Shown: positions 1 through 7,731 of the stretch, one piece after another
Position numbering within the stretch: the first letter of the stretch is position 1
Layout: every line of letters begins with the position of its first letter
Assembly: GCA_963829235.1 (NCBI GenBank)
Contig: CAWHIF010000007.1
Coordinates: 84,830-148,829, forward strand
Direction of reading: 5' to 3'
Length of the DNA: 64,000 nucleotides
DNA from: Bog-756 sp963829235
GTDB lineage: Bacteria; Actinomycetota; Acidimicrobiia; Acidimicrobiales; RAAP-2
Position numbers and translations under genes: made by a program
Notes under the pieces: generated by a model
Database searches by the model: none
Seen by the model: only the letters and a program-made list of their open reading frames with translations
Told to the model about the DNA's origin: nothing

Positions 1-168
1 CGGAAGTCGAGCCTCCGTGGGCCTCGCGCCAGCTGTGGGAGCAGTGGCGGCGACAACGTCGATCCCCGTCATCGTGCCCGGACAGAGCGTTAACATCGGT
101 CCACCACCAGGTCCCCACCCAGGCTCGATCGAGTCGAGGACCGATGCTGGGGTTCGGGAGGAACCTTC
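1..168. other. 5' flank of xylA, no gene assigned
   Basis: This stretch lies before the xylA start. One forward frame stays open to the xylA start codon, but its translation is Ala/Pro-rich and I do not recognise it, so it could be the end of an upstream gene or chance. A ribosome site, GGGAGG, sits at 156-161, seven bases before the xylA ATG. No convincing operator or promoter was identified. Confidence 0.4.
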
Positions 169-1326
169 ATGAGCGATCCGTTGGCACCAACGCCCGAACA
201 CCATTTCACCTTCGGACTCTGGACGGTCGGCAATCCGGGGCGTGACCCGTTCGGTCATGAGGTCCGAGCGCCGCTCGATCCCGTGGTTGTCGTGCATCAT
301 CTCGCCGAGCTGGGGGCCTACGGCGTGAGCTTCCACGACGACGACCTCGTGCCCTACGGATCTTCGGCGGCCGAGCGCCAGATCGTTCTCAAGCGCTTCG
401 CCCGGGCGCTCGCCGAGACGGGGCTGAAGGTCCCGATGGTCACGACCAACCTCTTCTCCCGACCGATCTTCAAAGAGGGCGCATTCACCGCCAATGATCC
501 GCGGATTCGCCGATTCGCCATCAGAAAGGCGTGTGAGGCGATCGACCTCGGCGCCGAGTTCGGCGCCGAGGTCTTCGTGCTGTGGGGGGGCCGAGAAGGA
601 GTCGAGGCCGATGCGGCCAAGGATGTCCGGGACGCACTGGATCGATACAAGGAGGCAGTGGACCTCTGCTGCGAGTACATCCGCGATCAGGGTCTGACCA
701 TGCGCATCGCCATGGAGCCCAAGCCGAACGAACCGCGGGGGGATATCTTCCTTCCGACGGTCGGGCACGTCCTGGCCTTCATCGGAGCACTGGAATGGCC
801 GGACATGGTGGGGGTCAATCCCGAGTTCGCCCACGAGACGATGAGCGGCCTCTCCTTCTCCCACGCCGTGGCCCAGGTCCTGTGGCACAAGAAGCTCTTC
901 CATATCGATCTCAATGCCCAGCGGATCGGGAAGTTCGACCAGGACTTCCGCTTCGGCTCCGAGGGAATCCGGGACGCCTTCTACCTGGTGAAGGTGCTCG
1001 AGGACGCCCACTGGGACGGCATGAAGCACTTCGATGCACACCCCTACCGGACCGAGGACACCGCCGGTGTCTGGGAGTTTGCCCGCGGGTGCATCCGCAC
1101 CTACCTGATTCTGGCGGAGAAGGTCCGCCGTTTCGGGGAGGACAAAGAGATCCAGGAGGCCCTGCGTGTGGCCAAGGTCTCCGATCTGAGCGAGAGGACC
1201 GCATCGGGTGGTGGGCTCGCCGATATCCGCAAAGGGTCTTATGACGAGGATGCGCTCGCCGCTCAGGGCTACGGCCACGAACGCCTCGACCAGCTGGTGA
1301 CGGAGCTGTTGCTCGGGGTGCGGTAG
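169..1326 (+). CDS. xylA: Xylose isomerase
   Basis: Cytoplasmic enzyme converting D-xylose to D-xylulose, the first step of the isomerase route. The 385-residue length matches the short actinobacterial class. Visible family motifs in order are FHDDD near residue 56 (catalytic His and Asp), WGGREG near 140, EPKPNEPRGD near 183 (metal-binding Glu), NPEFAHETMSG near 220 (metal-binding His), and HIDLNAQ followed by GKFDQDF near 247-258 (metal-binding Asp residues). No key residue is missing. The ATG is supported by GGGAGG seven bases upstream. Its stop overlaps the GTG start of xylB by one base, so the two are translationally coupled. No xylose transporter or XylR follows, so uptake must be encoded elsewhere. 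Confidence 0.97.
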   Translation: MSDPLAPTPEHHFTFGLWTVGNPGRDPFGHEVRAPLDPVVVVHHLAELGAYGVSFHDDDLVPYGSSAAERQIVLKRFARALAETGLKVPMVTTNLFSRPIFKEGAFTANDPRIRRFAIRKACEAIDLGAEFGAEVFVLWGGREGVEADAAKDVRDALDRYKEAVDLCCEYIRDQGLTMRIAMEPKPNEPRGDIFLPTVGHVLAFIGALEWPDMVGVNPEFAHETMSGLSFSHAVAQVLWHKKLFHIDLNAQRIGKFDQDFRFGSEGIRDAFYLVKVLEDAHWDGMKHFDAHPYRTEDTAGVWEFARGCIRTYLILAEKVRRFGEDKEIQEALRVAKVSDLSERTASGGGLADIRKGSYDEDALAAQGYGHERLDQLVTELLLGVR

Positions 1327-2750
1327 TGCCACTGGTCGTCGGCGTCGACTCCTCGACGACATCGTGCAAGGTCCAGGTGCGCGATGCCGACTCCGGCGCG
1401 CTCGTTGCCTCGGGACGGGCCCCTCATCCCCCGACCACACCACCCCGCAGCGAGCAGGACCCCCACGCCTGGGAGGTGGCGTTCTCCCGGGCCGGTGCCA
1501 TGGCCGGCATGAATGACACCCGGCCTGCCGCCATATCGTTTGCCGCGCAACAGCACGGTGCCGTCATCCTCGACGTTCACGGGGACGTCGTGCGCCCGGC
1601 CAAGTTGTGGAACGACACCGAGGCGGCGACGGACGCCCAGGAGCTTCGGGATGAACTCCCGGGCGGGGCAGGCGCATGGGCGCAAGCGTGTGGAAGCGTT
1701 CCCCTGGCCAGCTTCACCATCAGCAAGCTTCGCTGGCTGCGGCGCTGCGAGCCCGAATCGTTCCGCCGCATGAGCTCTGTGCTCCTCCCCCACGACTGGC
1801 TCACCTTTCGGCTGACCGGAGAAATGACGACCGACCGGGGAGATGCCTCGGGAACCGGCTACTGGTCCCCGGCGGAGGGTCGCTATCGACCCGACCTGCT
1901 GAGCCTGGTGGACGACGGCGTCGACTGGGACTCCCTGCTCCCGGTGGTGCTCGGCCCCCGGGCCACAGCCGGGAAGTGGGGAGATACCGGATCGACCGTG
2001 GGGCCGGGGACGGGCGACAACATGGCCAGTGCCCTGGGCCTCGGCCTGCGTCCCGGCGACCTCTCCCTCAGCTTCGGGACGAGCGGGGTGGCCTGCACGG
2101 TCACGGGCGAACCACGTGCTGATCCTTCCGGGACGGTGGCCGGGTTCGCCGACGCCACCGGCCGGTTCCTCCCCCTCGTCTGCACCCTCAACGCCACCAA
2201 GGTGACCGACTCGGTGGCCCGGCTCCTCGGCGTCACCCCCGAGGAGTTCGATGCACTGGCGCTGTCAGCGCCTGCCGGTGCCGGCGGTTTGGTCCTCGTC
2301 CCTCATTTCGACGGGGAGCGGACGCCGGACCGACCGGCGGCAACCGGCACACTGGTCGGCATCAGGAACGACGTCTCCGCGGCCAACCTGGCCAGGGCCG
2401 CCGTGGAAGGGGTGGTCTGCAACCTCCTCGGGGGCGTCGACTCCCTGGTCACGGGCGATCGGACCAGCGGACAGCGGGTGTTCCTCGTCGGAGGTGGGGC
2501 CCGGAGCGCTGCGTACCGGCAGATCGTGGCAGACCTCCTGGGCTCTCCGGTGATCGTGCCGTCGGAGACCGACCTGGTCGCCGCGGGCGCAGCCGTCCAG
2601 GCGGCTGCGGTGCTTCACGGGTGCGACGTCGACACGCTGGCCGAGGCGTGGAACCTCGGGGCGGGCGATGTCGTCGAGCCCGACGACGCAGCTGATCGGG
2701 CGGCTGTCCGTGCGGCATTCACGGAGGCGACGAAGGCAGCGGCACGATGA
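1326..2750 (+). CDS. xylB: Xylulokinase
   Basis: FGGY-family sugar kinase that phosphorylates D-xylulose to xylulose 5-phosphate for the pentose phosphate pathway. The N-terminal phosphate-binding motif GVDSSTTSCKVQV is at residues 5-17, AAQQHGA near 71 is the xylulokinase substrate loop, LSFGTSGVA near 243 is the second ATPase-fold phosphate motif, and GGGARSAAYRQI near 392 is the adenosine motif. At 474 residues it is near normal length. It starts with GTG directly at the end of xylA, which supports the product assignment over other FGGY kinases. No fault is visible. Confidence 0.95.
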   Translation: MPLVVGVDSSTTSCKVQVRDADSGALVASGRAPHPPTTPPRSEQDPHAWEVAFSRAGAMAGMNDTRPAAISFAAQQHGAVILDVHGDVVRPAKLWNDTEAATDAQELRDELPGGAGAWAQACGSVPLASFTISKLRWLRRCEPESFRRMSSVLLPHDWLTFRLTGEMTTDRGDASGTGYWSPAEGRYRPDLLSLVDDGVDWDSLLPVVLGPRATAGKWGDTGSTVGPGTGDNMASALGLGLRPGDLSLSFGTSGVACTVTGEPRADPSGTVAGFADATGRFLPLVCTLNATKVTDSVARLLGVTPEEFDALALSAPAGAGGLVLVPHFDGERTPDRPAATGTLVGIRNDVSAANLARAAVEGVVCNLLGGVDSLVTGDRTSGQRVFLVGGGARSAAYRQIVADLLGSPVIVPSETDLVAAGAAVQAAAVLHGCDVDTLAEAWNLGAGDVVEPDDAADRAAVRAAFTEATKAAAR

Positions 2751-2823
2751 ATTCCGAGGCCGGCTCTCACTCGGTCCCGACCCCGACCCGGCCCGGGGCG
2801 CGAGCGACGGTCGGAAAGCCCGC

Positions 2824-3027
2824 TCAACGATGCGGGCCGGCAGCCGCGGAGGCGAACTCGAGCCCGGCCCCGGCCTTCCCGTGCAACAGGTCGACTTCTG
2901 CCACTTCGAGCAGGTGGACCGCGATGTCGCCATCCCCTGATCGGCCACACGTGCAGAGAAACCATGGGGCACAGCTGCCATCATCGGCCGACAGCGGCGG
3001 AACTGGCATCGGCTCATGGTGATCCAT
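2824..3027 (-). CDS. Possible small protein, 67 residues
   Basis: An unrecognised frame starting at an ATG at 3027. It has a Cys cluster (SCAPWFLCTCGRSGDGD near residues 18-34) followed by an amphipathic stretch (IAVHLLEVAEVDLLHG). Codon third positions are mostly G or C, as in real genes of this genome. No Shine-Dalgarno sequence is visible. It runs convergent with xylB. It may be a real small metal-binding protein, a remnant, or chance. Confidence 0.3.
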   Translation of the reverse strand: MDHHEPMPVPPLSADDGSCAPWFLCTCGRSGDGDIAVHLLEVAEVDLLHGKAGAGLEFASAAAGPHR

Positions 3028-3203
3028 AGGCGTGCTTCTTACCCCGAAGATCCTGCCTTCAACCGGAATTCCTTCGGCAGCCCGAGGAATTCCATGCCGC
3101 CACCACCAGGATCCGGTCCCGAGGGCCGGAATCGATCCCCTCGACGGCGCCAGCCTCGTCCGCCCGGGGAGAGCCCGCCCGTGCGCCCGGGAGAGGACGC
3201 GCT

Positions 3204-3226
3204 GGTCCCTTGCTGTGGAAGGGACC
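3204..3226. terminator. Perfect 8-bp inverted repeat
   Basis: GGTCCCTT at 3204-3211 and AAGGGACC at 3219-3226 pair perfectly around a 7-base loop. No T-run follows on either strand, so terminator function is only possible. Confidence 0.35.
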
Positions 3227-3372
3227 GGCGCACAAGCCCGTATCAGGAAAGGAAAGCGGCATCCTTCTCTTCCGAACGGGCTGCCCAGCCATACCCCGGA
3301 GCCACGGGTCCCAAACATCACATCTCACTCCGAGGATCGGGGACGACTCATCGGCGATCGGTGGACAAAGAG

Positions 3373-3398
3373 GTTTGCCGGGTCCTGACCCCGGGTAT
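3373..3398 (+). promoter_or_regulatory. Candidate SigB/SigF-type promoter
   Basis: GTTT at 3373-3376 and GGGTAT at 3393-3398 are separated by 16 bases, fitting the general-stress sigma consensus (GTTT-N14-16-GGGTAT). The nearest forward gene starts 385 bases downstream, so it would drive a long leader or a small RNA. The SigB/SigF-type sigma gene lies 2.2 kb away. Confidence 0.35.
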
Positions 3399-3783
3399 TG
3401 GCATTCCGTGCCCATGCACTCGTGTTCAAAGGCTGGTTCGGATTCCACTCCCGGCTCGGAGGTGTGTCCGGCTTGCCTCTGTGCCGGCAACCTCCCACGC
3501 TGCCGAGGGGACGGACGGACGCCAACCAGGCGTCGCCGCCACGCGTGGGCTTCTACTGTCCGGCCGATCGAGCCAGGTCCCGCCGCCTGGTTCCCGGCCT
3601 GGCCCGCACCTTCTGTCGCAACAGGGGTCGCAACAGGACCCCGAGCGGTCCCCACGTGAATTCGATGGGCTCACTCACCGCGAATTGGGAACTCATGGGT
3701 GGAGCGCACGGATACGTCGATTCGTCTCCGGCTGATGGCCAGCCGGGATGCAGCGAGCCAACGAGCGAACATCGGAGGAGACC

Positions 3784-4413
3784 ATGAGGGTGCGGTTGCA
3801 GGCGATCACAATTGGTTGTGTCCTATTCATTGCCCTCTTCTCCTCGATGGCGGCATCGACGTCTGTCGCCACTGCCGCGACCTCGAACAGCAGCGCTGAT
3901 CTCTATCCGATCGATTACGTCGTCAAGGCGACGACCACCCTGGCGAAGCTGAATGAAACGGTCACCGTACCCCCGGGCACCTTCAAGGGATCTCTCAACC
4001 TGGACAACTTCGTCCTGCGCGGAGTGTTGAGCCTCCCACCCGCGTCGACCACGGTGAGCCTGGGGGGAATCGGTCTGGCCACGGCAACCTTCAGGCTGGC
4101 TGAGACAAAGCCCGTCACCGGAAAGGTGAACCTCTCGGCATTGAAGGTCACCGCGACGTCGACCTTCAATGTCCTGGTCACCTCGGTGAAGCCGCTCGGG
4201 CTTCCGGTGAACCTCGTGGGCAACGACTGCGGAACGGCGACGCCGGTGTCGGTGACCTTCAGCGGGAAGTTCTCGTTCAGCGGAGCCTCGAAGTTCTCCG
4301 GCACGTACACCATCCCACCCCTCCAGAATTGCGGGTTGGCGACGACGGTCCTCAACGAGGTGATCCCGGGGCCGGGCAACGTGTTCAGCGCTTCGTTCGC
4401 GCCGAAGAGCTGA
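3784..4413 (+). CDS. Secreted protein of unknown function
   Basis: A 209-residue protein with a clear Sec signal peptide: a basic start (MRVRLQ), a hydrophobic core over residues 7-24, and an Ala-rich cleavage region near 25-31. The mature part is Thr/Val/Ser-rich with beta-strand patterning and two Cys (NDCG near 151 and LQNCG near 191) that could form a disulphide. I do not recognise a family; it resembles many small actinobacterial exported beta proteins. The ATG at 3784 is chosen over an in-frame one 36 bases upstream because CGGAGGAG lies just before it and the signal peptide then starts correctly. It is the nearest forward gene downstream of the candidate stress promoter at 3373. Confidence 0.75.
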   Translation: MRVRLQAITIGCVLFIALFSSMAASTSVATAATSNSSADLYPIDYVVKATTTLAKLNETVTVPPGTFKGSLNLDNFVLRGVLSLPPASTTVSLGGIGLATATFRLAETKPVTGKVNLSALKVTATSTFNVLVTSVKPLGLPVNLVGNDCGTATPVSVTFSGKFSFSGASKFSGTYTIPPLQNCGLATTVLNEVIPGPGNVFSASFAPKS

Positions 4414-4830
4414 GGCATAGCCTCGGTTTCCTGATTCACCGGTTCCGCCAGCCGGCGACGGGGCGGTTCGAAGATCTCAAGGATCCTGGGCGGGTCCGGT
4501 CGGAGATCGAGGCAACCGGGAGTCGTCCTCACTGGTCCCGGCTGATTCCGACCAGTCGGCTCCGACGGCGCCCTCTGGTGTGGGAGCCGGGTACGCACAG
4601 GTTGCAGCTTCTGGGCCTCCCGCACGGGGTCGGGAATCGGGACGGACCTGGGTGCCCCCGGGCGATCTGCGGCGCCGGCTGCACGCGCCCGAACTGATGT
4701 GGGACCCGTTTTCGAGCGGCCCACGGCGCAGTATTCTCTGAAGTACGTTTGACGCCCGGGTGACCTGCAGTTTTGCTGAGATGGGTCCGCGAGGGACTGC
4801 GGGCCCGGTTCCGACCAGAAGAGAGGGCAC
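4414..4830. other. Spacer before the partner-switch cluster
   Basis: No gene is seen. Open frames here are shadows rich in Arg and Pro. The last 100 bases probably carry the promoter of the STAS gene at 4831, but I see no clear -35/-10 pair. AGAGAGGG about six bases before the ATG is the ribosome site. Confidence 0.55.
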
Positions 4831-5172
4831 ATGGAACACACATTCACCGTTTCGGTTGAGAGTGGCGGGCAATATTCCGTGGTCTCGGTGGTCGGCGAGA
4901 TAGATAGTGCGACCGCCCCCGAACTCCGCGACGGCCTGCACGAAGCCACTGCCTCGGGGCCGTCATTGCTGGTGGTGGACCTCCTCCAGGTCACATTCAT
5001 CGACTCAACGGCTCTGGGAGTGCTGATCGAGGCATCGAATCGGGCCGAAACCGAGGGGCAGATGATGCGAATCGTTGTCTCTGAGCCGAGGATCCTCAAA
5101 GTCTTCGAGATCACCGGCCTCACCGAGATCTTCGCAATCCGAACCTCCCGCGAGGAAGCGCTCGCTGGATAA
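4831..5172 (+). CDS. Anti-sigma factor antagonist (STAS domain, RsbV-like)
   Basis: A single STAS domain of 113 residues. In partner switching, the unphosphorylated form binds the anti-sigma protein and frees the sigma factor. The phosphorylation loop reads FIDSTALGVL, with Ser59 directly after Asp58 as in SpoIIAA and RsbV. The strand VSVVGEID near residue 18 and the C-terminal helix after ILKVFEITGL complete the fold. AGAGAGGG is the ribosome site. It is followed 34 bases later by an RsbW-like gene and then the sigma factor, the classic order. The exact sigma partner is inferred from position. Confidence 0.92.
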   Translation: MEHTFTVSVESGGQYSVVSVVGEIDSATAPELRDGLHEATASGPSLLVVDLLQVTFIDSTALGVLIEASNRAETEGQMMRIVVSEPRILKVFEITGLTEIFAIRTSREEALAG

Positions 5173-5206
5173 GCGAACCGGTTACAGGAGTGGATGGGGT
5201 GACCCG

Positions 5207-5599
5207 ATGACAGACATTGTGGAACTGAGTTTCCCGGTCATGGCGGACCTGGTGGTGCTGGCCCGACTGGCGGCGTCGACGGTGGCCACCCGCGCCGGCT
5301 TCGACGTCGAGGAGATCGAGGACCTGAAACTGGCGGTCGACGAGCTGTGCGTCTCACTGGTCCACGAGCGAACCAACGGCACGCTGGCTCTCCGGTTCAC
5401 CCAGGACGAGGACACGGTTGAGGTGTCGTGCACGTATCAGCCGATCCTTGGTGGCACGGTCGAAGAACAATCGGTTCCCCTGACAGAAGGCCTGTCCGAG
5501 CGGATCCTCGATGCGCTCGTGGACGAACACGGCAACGACCACCGAGACGGTCTGCCCCGGGCCTGGTTGCGCAAGCGGCGGGCCCGCCAACGAGCCTGA
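5207..5599 (+). CDS. RsbW-like anti-sigma protein with degenerate ATP site
   Basis: A 130-residue relative of the RsbW/SpoIIAB histidine-kinase-fold anti-sigma factors, placed between an RsbV-like gene and the sigma gene. The N-terminal half matches the family (FPVMADLVVLARLAAS, then EIEDLKLAVDEL). The N-box, normally E-x3-N, reads Glu46-Leu-Cys-Val-Ser50, so the Mg-ATP Asn is replaced by Ser. I cannot find the D-x-G-x-G box or the second Gly-rich box in the C-terminal half. It may bind the sigma factor without being an active kinase. The ATG at 5207 is chosen for its fit to family starts; a longer frame opens at 5075 inside the previous gene. Its TGA overlaps the next ATG. Confidence 0.8.
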   Translation: MTDIVELSFPVMADLVVLARLAASTVATRAGFDVEEIEDLKLAVDELCVSLVHERTNGTLALRFTQDEDTVEVSCTYQPILGGTVEEQSVPLTEGLSERILDALVDEHGNDHRDGLPRAWLRKRRARQRA

Positions 5600-6336
5600 T
5601 GAGCCCACCGGAGCGACCCCCAAGGTCGACTCGGGAAGAGTTCGTCGAATTCGCCCTCACGCGCGACGAGCGGCTCCGCAACGAGCTGGTGGAGTCCCAT
5701 CTGGGATTGGCACATCAGTTGGCCCGCCGATTCGTCAGTCGGGGAGAGACCTATGACGATCTCGTGCAAGTGGCCTCCCTGGCCCTCGTCAAGTCAGTCG
5801 ATCGCTTCGATCCTGACCGCGGCGTCGAGTTCAGCAGCTTCGCCACCCGCACGGTTGTCGGCGAGCTCAAACGTCACTTTCGGGACCGCGGCTGGGCCAT
5901 CCGGGCACCTCGTCGTATCCAGGAGCTCTACCTCCAAATCGGACCGGCCATCGAGTCCCTCTCCCACGACCTGGGCAGACCGCCCACCATCACCGAAATG
6001 GCGGAGTCGATCGGCGTCACCGAGGAGGCCGTCCTCGAGGCCCTCGAGGCTGGAAAGAGCTACCACCTCTCTTCGATAGATGCGCAAGATCGCAAAGAGG
6101 GCACCATCCTCGACCGCCTGGGCGACGTCGACGCCGGCTTCGACGGGGCCGAGGACCGACTGGCACTGGCGATATCTCTTGCCGACCTTTCGGAGCGACA
6201 GCGAACAATTCTCGGCCTCCGGTTCGTGGACGGTCTCACCCAATCGGAGATCGCAGAGCGCGTCGGGGTGAGCCAGATGCATGTGTCGCGACTACTGGCC
6301 GACAGTCTGGCCGCGCTGAGAAGAGCGTTCGAATGA
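5599..6336 (+). CDS. RNA polymerase sigma factor, SigB/SigF/SigG type
   Basis: A 245-residue group-3 sigma factor. Region 2 spans about residues 25-105, with the core-binding and -10 recognition helix DLVQVASLALVKSVDRFDP and GVEFSSFATRTVVGELKRHFRD. Region 3 lies near 110-170 (IQELYLQIGPAIE, then PTITEMAESIGV). Region 4, near 195-240, has the -35 recognition helix-turn-helix LTQSEIAERVGVSQMHVSRLL. It directs general-stress, sporulation-like or motility regulons in related bacteria; the regulon here is unknown. The ATG overlaps the upstream stop by one base (TGATG), so it is coupled to its presumed anti-sigma factor. In-frame sequence upstream of 5599 overlaps that gene and is not part of the protein. 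Confidence 0.95.
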   Translation: MSPPERPPRSTREEFVEFALTRDERLRNELVESHLGLAHQLARRFVSRGETYDDLVQVASLALVKSVDRFDPDRGVEFSSFATRTVVGELKRHFRDRGWAIRAPRRIQELYLQIGPAIESLSHDLGRPPTITEMAESIGVTEEAVLEALEAGKSYHLSSIDAQDRKEGTILDRLGDVDAGFDGAEDRLALAISLADLSERQRTILGLRFVDGLTQSEIAERVGVSQMHVSRLLADSLAALRRAFE

Positions 6337-6481
6337 GAGCCCGGTCGCTCAACAGGGGCGTGAGCTACTATGTCAATCGTGCCGGAAAGTATCCACCGCT
6401 CCTGGTGAGCGAAGGAAAGGGCGGTTCGGCGGAGTTGGCTCCCAAGAGATCCCTCGACGACAAGACCATCCTGGGGCAGCA

Positions 6482-6805
6482 ATGACGGAACTAGATGACA
6501 GCGTGACCGCCTCGGTCAATGGCACCCTCGATCCCACTGGAGGGCTCACGCTCTTCCTCGCCGGGGAGCTCGACATCGTCAGTGTCGATGGTGTGAAGGA
6601 GGTCATCACCAAGCTCTTCGCCAGCAATCCACGGCGGGTGGTGTTCGACCTGGAGCGCCTGACCTTCATGGACAGTTCGGGGATCGCCCTGATGCTACAG
6701 ATGTCGAGGCGGGTGGATTCTGTCGAGGTCGTCAATGCCACGCCGATCGTGCGCAGGGTGATCGAAGCGACGGGGCTCGATCAGATACTCGGGCTCCAGT
6801 CATGA
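6482..6805 (+). CDS. Second anti-sigma factor antagonist (STAS domain)
   Basis: A 107-residue STAS protein. The phosphorylatable loop is FMDSSGIALML, with Ser65 after Asp64. The strand LFLAGELDIVS near residue 24 is typical. Its stop overlaps the start of the following ATPase by four bases (ATGA), so the two form a translationally coupled antagonist/kinase pair. It is 145 bases after the sigma gene and on the same strand, so it may share the operon or have its own promoter. The two STAS proteins of the cluster are clearly different in sequence, suggesting two input branches onto one sigma factor. Confidence 0.92.
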   Translation: MTELDDSVTASVNGTLDPTGGLTLFLAGELDIVSVDGVKEVITKLFASNPRRVVFDLERLTFMDSSGIALMLQMSRRVDSVEVVNATPIVRRVIEATGLDQILGLQS

Positions 6806-7401
6806 CCCTTCGGCGATCGTTCAGTATGGATCCGATGTCGGTAGCCGCCAGTCGGCGATTCGTCGGGGATACCCTGACCGACCTCCCAACCGACATACAG
6901 GAAGCAGCTGTCTTGATGGTGTCCGAACTGGCCACCAATGCCATCGTGCATGCGACCACCGGATTTGAAGTCACCATCGAGCGGACGAAGTCGAAACTGC
7001 GGGTTGAGGTGGCCGACCTCGGCGGGGGCGAGCCGGAACTGCAGATGCCGTCGGTCAGTGAGCCCCACGGCAGAGGACTCCAGATCGTCAGGGAGCTGTC
7101 CGACGAGTGGGGCATCATCGATAGCGACGATGACAGGGGCAAGACCGTGTGGTACGAGGTCCGCGTGGGTCCGGCAAGGTTGCTCGACAGCGACGATCCC
7201 ACCACTCCGGAAGCGACCCGCCGGAAGGCGCATCAGGGGTCCGGGCAGGCGTCGAGAACCAGCCCGAGGACCCTGCGTCAGGAATCTGATCCGTCCGGCT
7301 GCGCGGGTGCGGATACAGCCCCCGACGGGCACCCCGGCCAGACGACGGAGGACCACGAGCACCCGTGTCCCTGCAGGTGGATGCAAACCTCGGTGGCCTG
7401 A
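6802..7401 (+). CDS. Anti-sigma regulatory kinase, HATPase_c_2 type
   Basis: A 199-residue protein whose first 130 residues form a histidine-kinase-like ATPase domain of the RsbW family. The N-box is intact (SELATNAIVHA near residue 37), the G1 box is DLGGGEPE near 73, and the G2 box is HGRGLQIVREL near 91. It is therefore predicted to phosphorylate its STAS partner, unlike the degenerate protein at 5207. The last 65 residues are Arg/Thr/Pro-rich and of low complexity, possibly a disordered tail. The ATG overlaps the STAS stop. Confidence 0.9.
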   Translation: MTLRRSFSMDPMSVAASRRFVGDTLTDLPTDIQEAAVLMVSELATNAIVHATTGFEVTIERTKSKLRVEVADLGGGEPELQMPSVSEPHGRGLQIVRELSDEWGIIDSDDDRGKTVWYEVRVGPARLLDSDDPTTPEATRRKAHQGSGQASRTSPRTLRQESDPSGCAGADTAPDGHPGQTTEDHEHPCPCRWMQTSVA

Positions 7402-7731
7402 ACCCCCGCGGCCCTCTTGTGGATCGGGCCTGCGCAAAAAGGATGTTTCGTCCGGCAGAGCCGGGGTAGAGAGGGCGTACGCGAATCCGCTGACAGGCTC
7501 CGACACCTCGAGCCGGATTCGATGCCACTGAGCACCTGCCCCTCGGCTCAGCGGCAACCCTCTCTCTCTTCGCAGAGTAGAGGGCCGCGCATACGCCCGA
7601 CGGAGGAGGCTCCGGGACTGCCGGCGGTGGGACGGAGCCCGCTGGGGCTGGGCGGAATCGACTGTGGCGCCTGCCGTAAACTAGGGTATTGAGCGGGCGG
7701 TGCGGGGGTACGGCAGGACGGGGAGGCAGGA
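7402..7731. other. Spacer with possible promoter before the large surface protein
   Basis: No gene is seen. A GGGTAT at 7684-7689 resembles a SigB/SigF -10 box, but no GTTT is found at the right distance. GGGGAGGCAGG just before 7732 is the ribosome site of the next gene. Confidence 0.5.

Larger units (their letters stand above)
2751..3783. other. 1-kb spacer with no strong gene
   Basis: No long frame here resembles a known protein and coding bias is weak. Items seen are a possible small reverse-strand gene (2824-3027), a perfect hairpin (3204-3226) and a SigB/SigF-like promoter match (3373-3398), each listed separately. Forward frames spanning 3016-3735 are Arg/Pro/Gly-rich and look like non-coding translation. 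Confidence 0.6.

Noticed and set aside
3016..3735. Forward frame of 239 codons in the spacer
   Set aside because: Composition is Arg/Pro/Gly-rich with no family match, no ribosome site, and it competes with other frames of equal quality.
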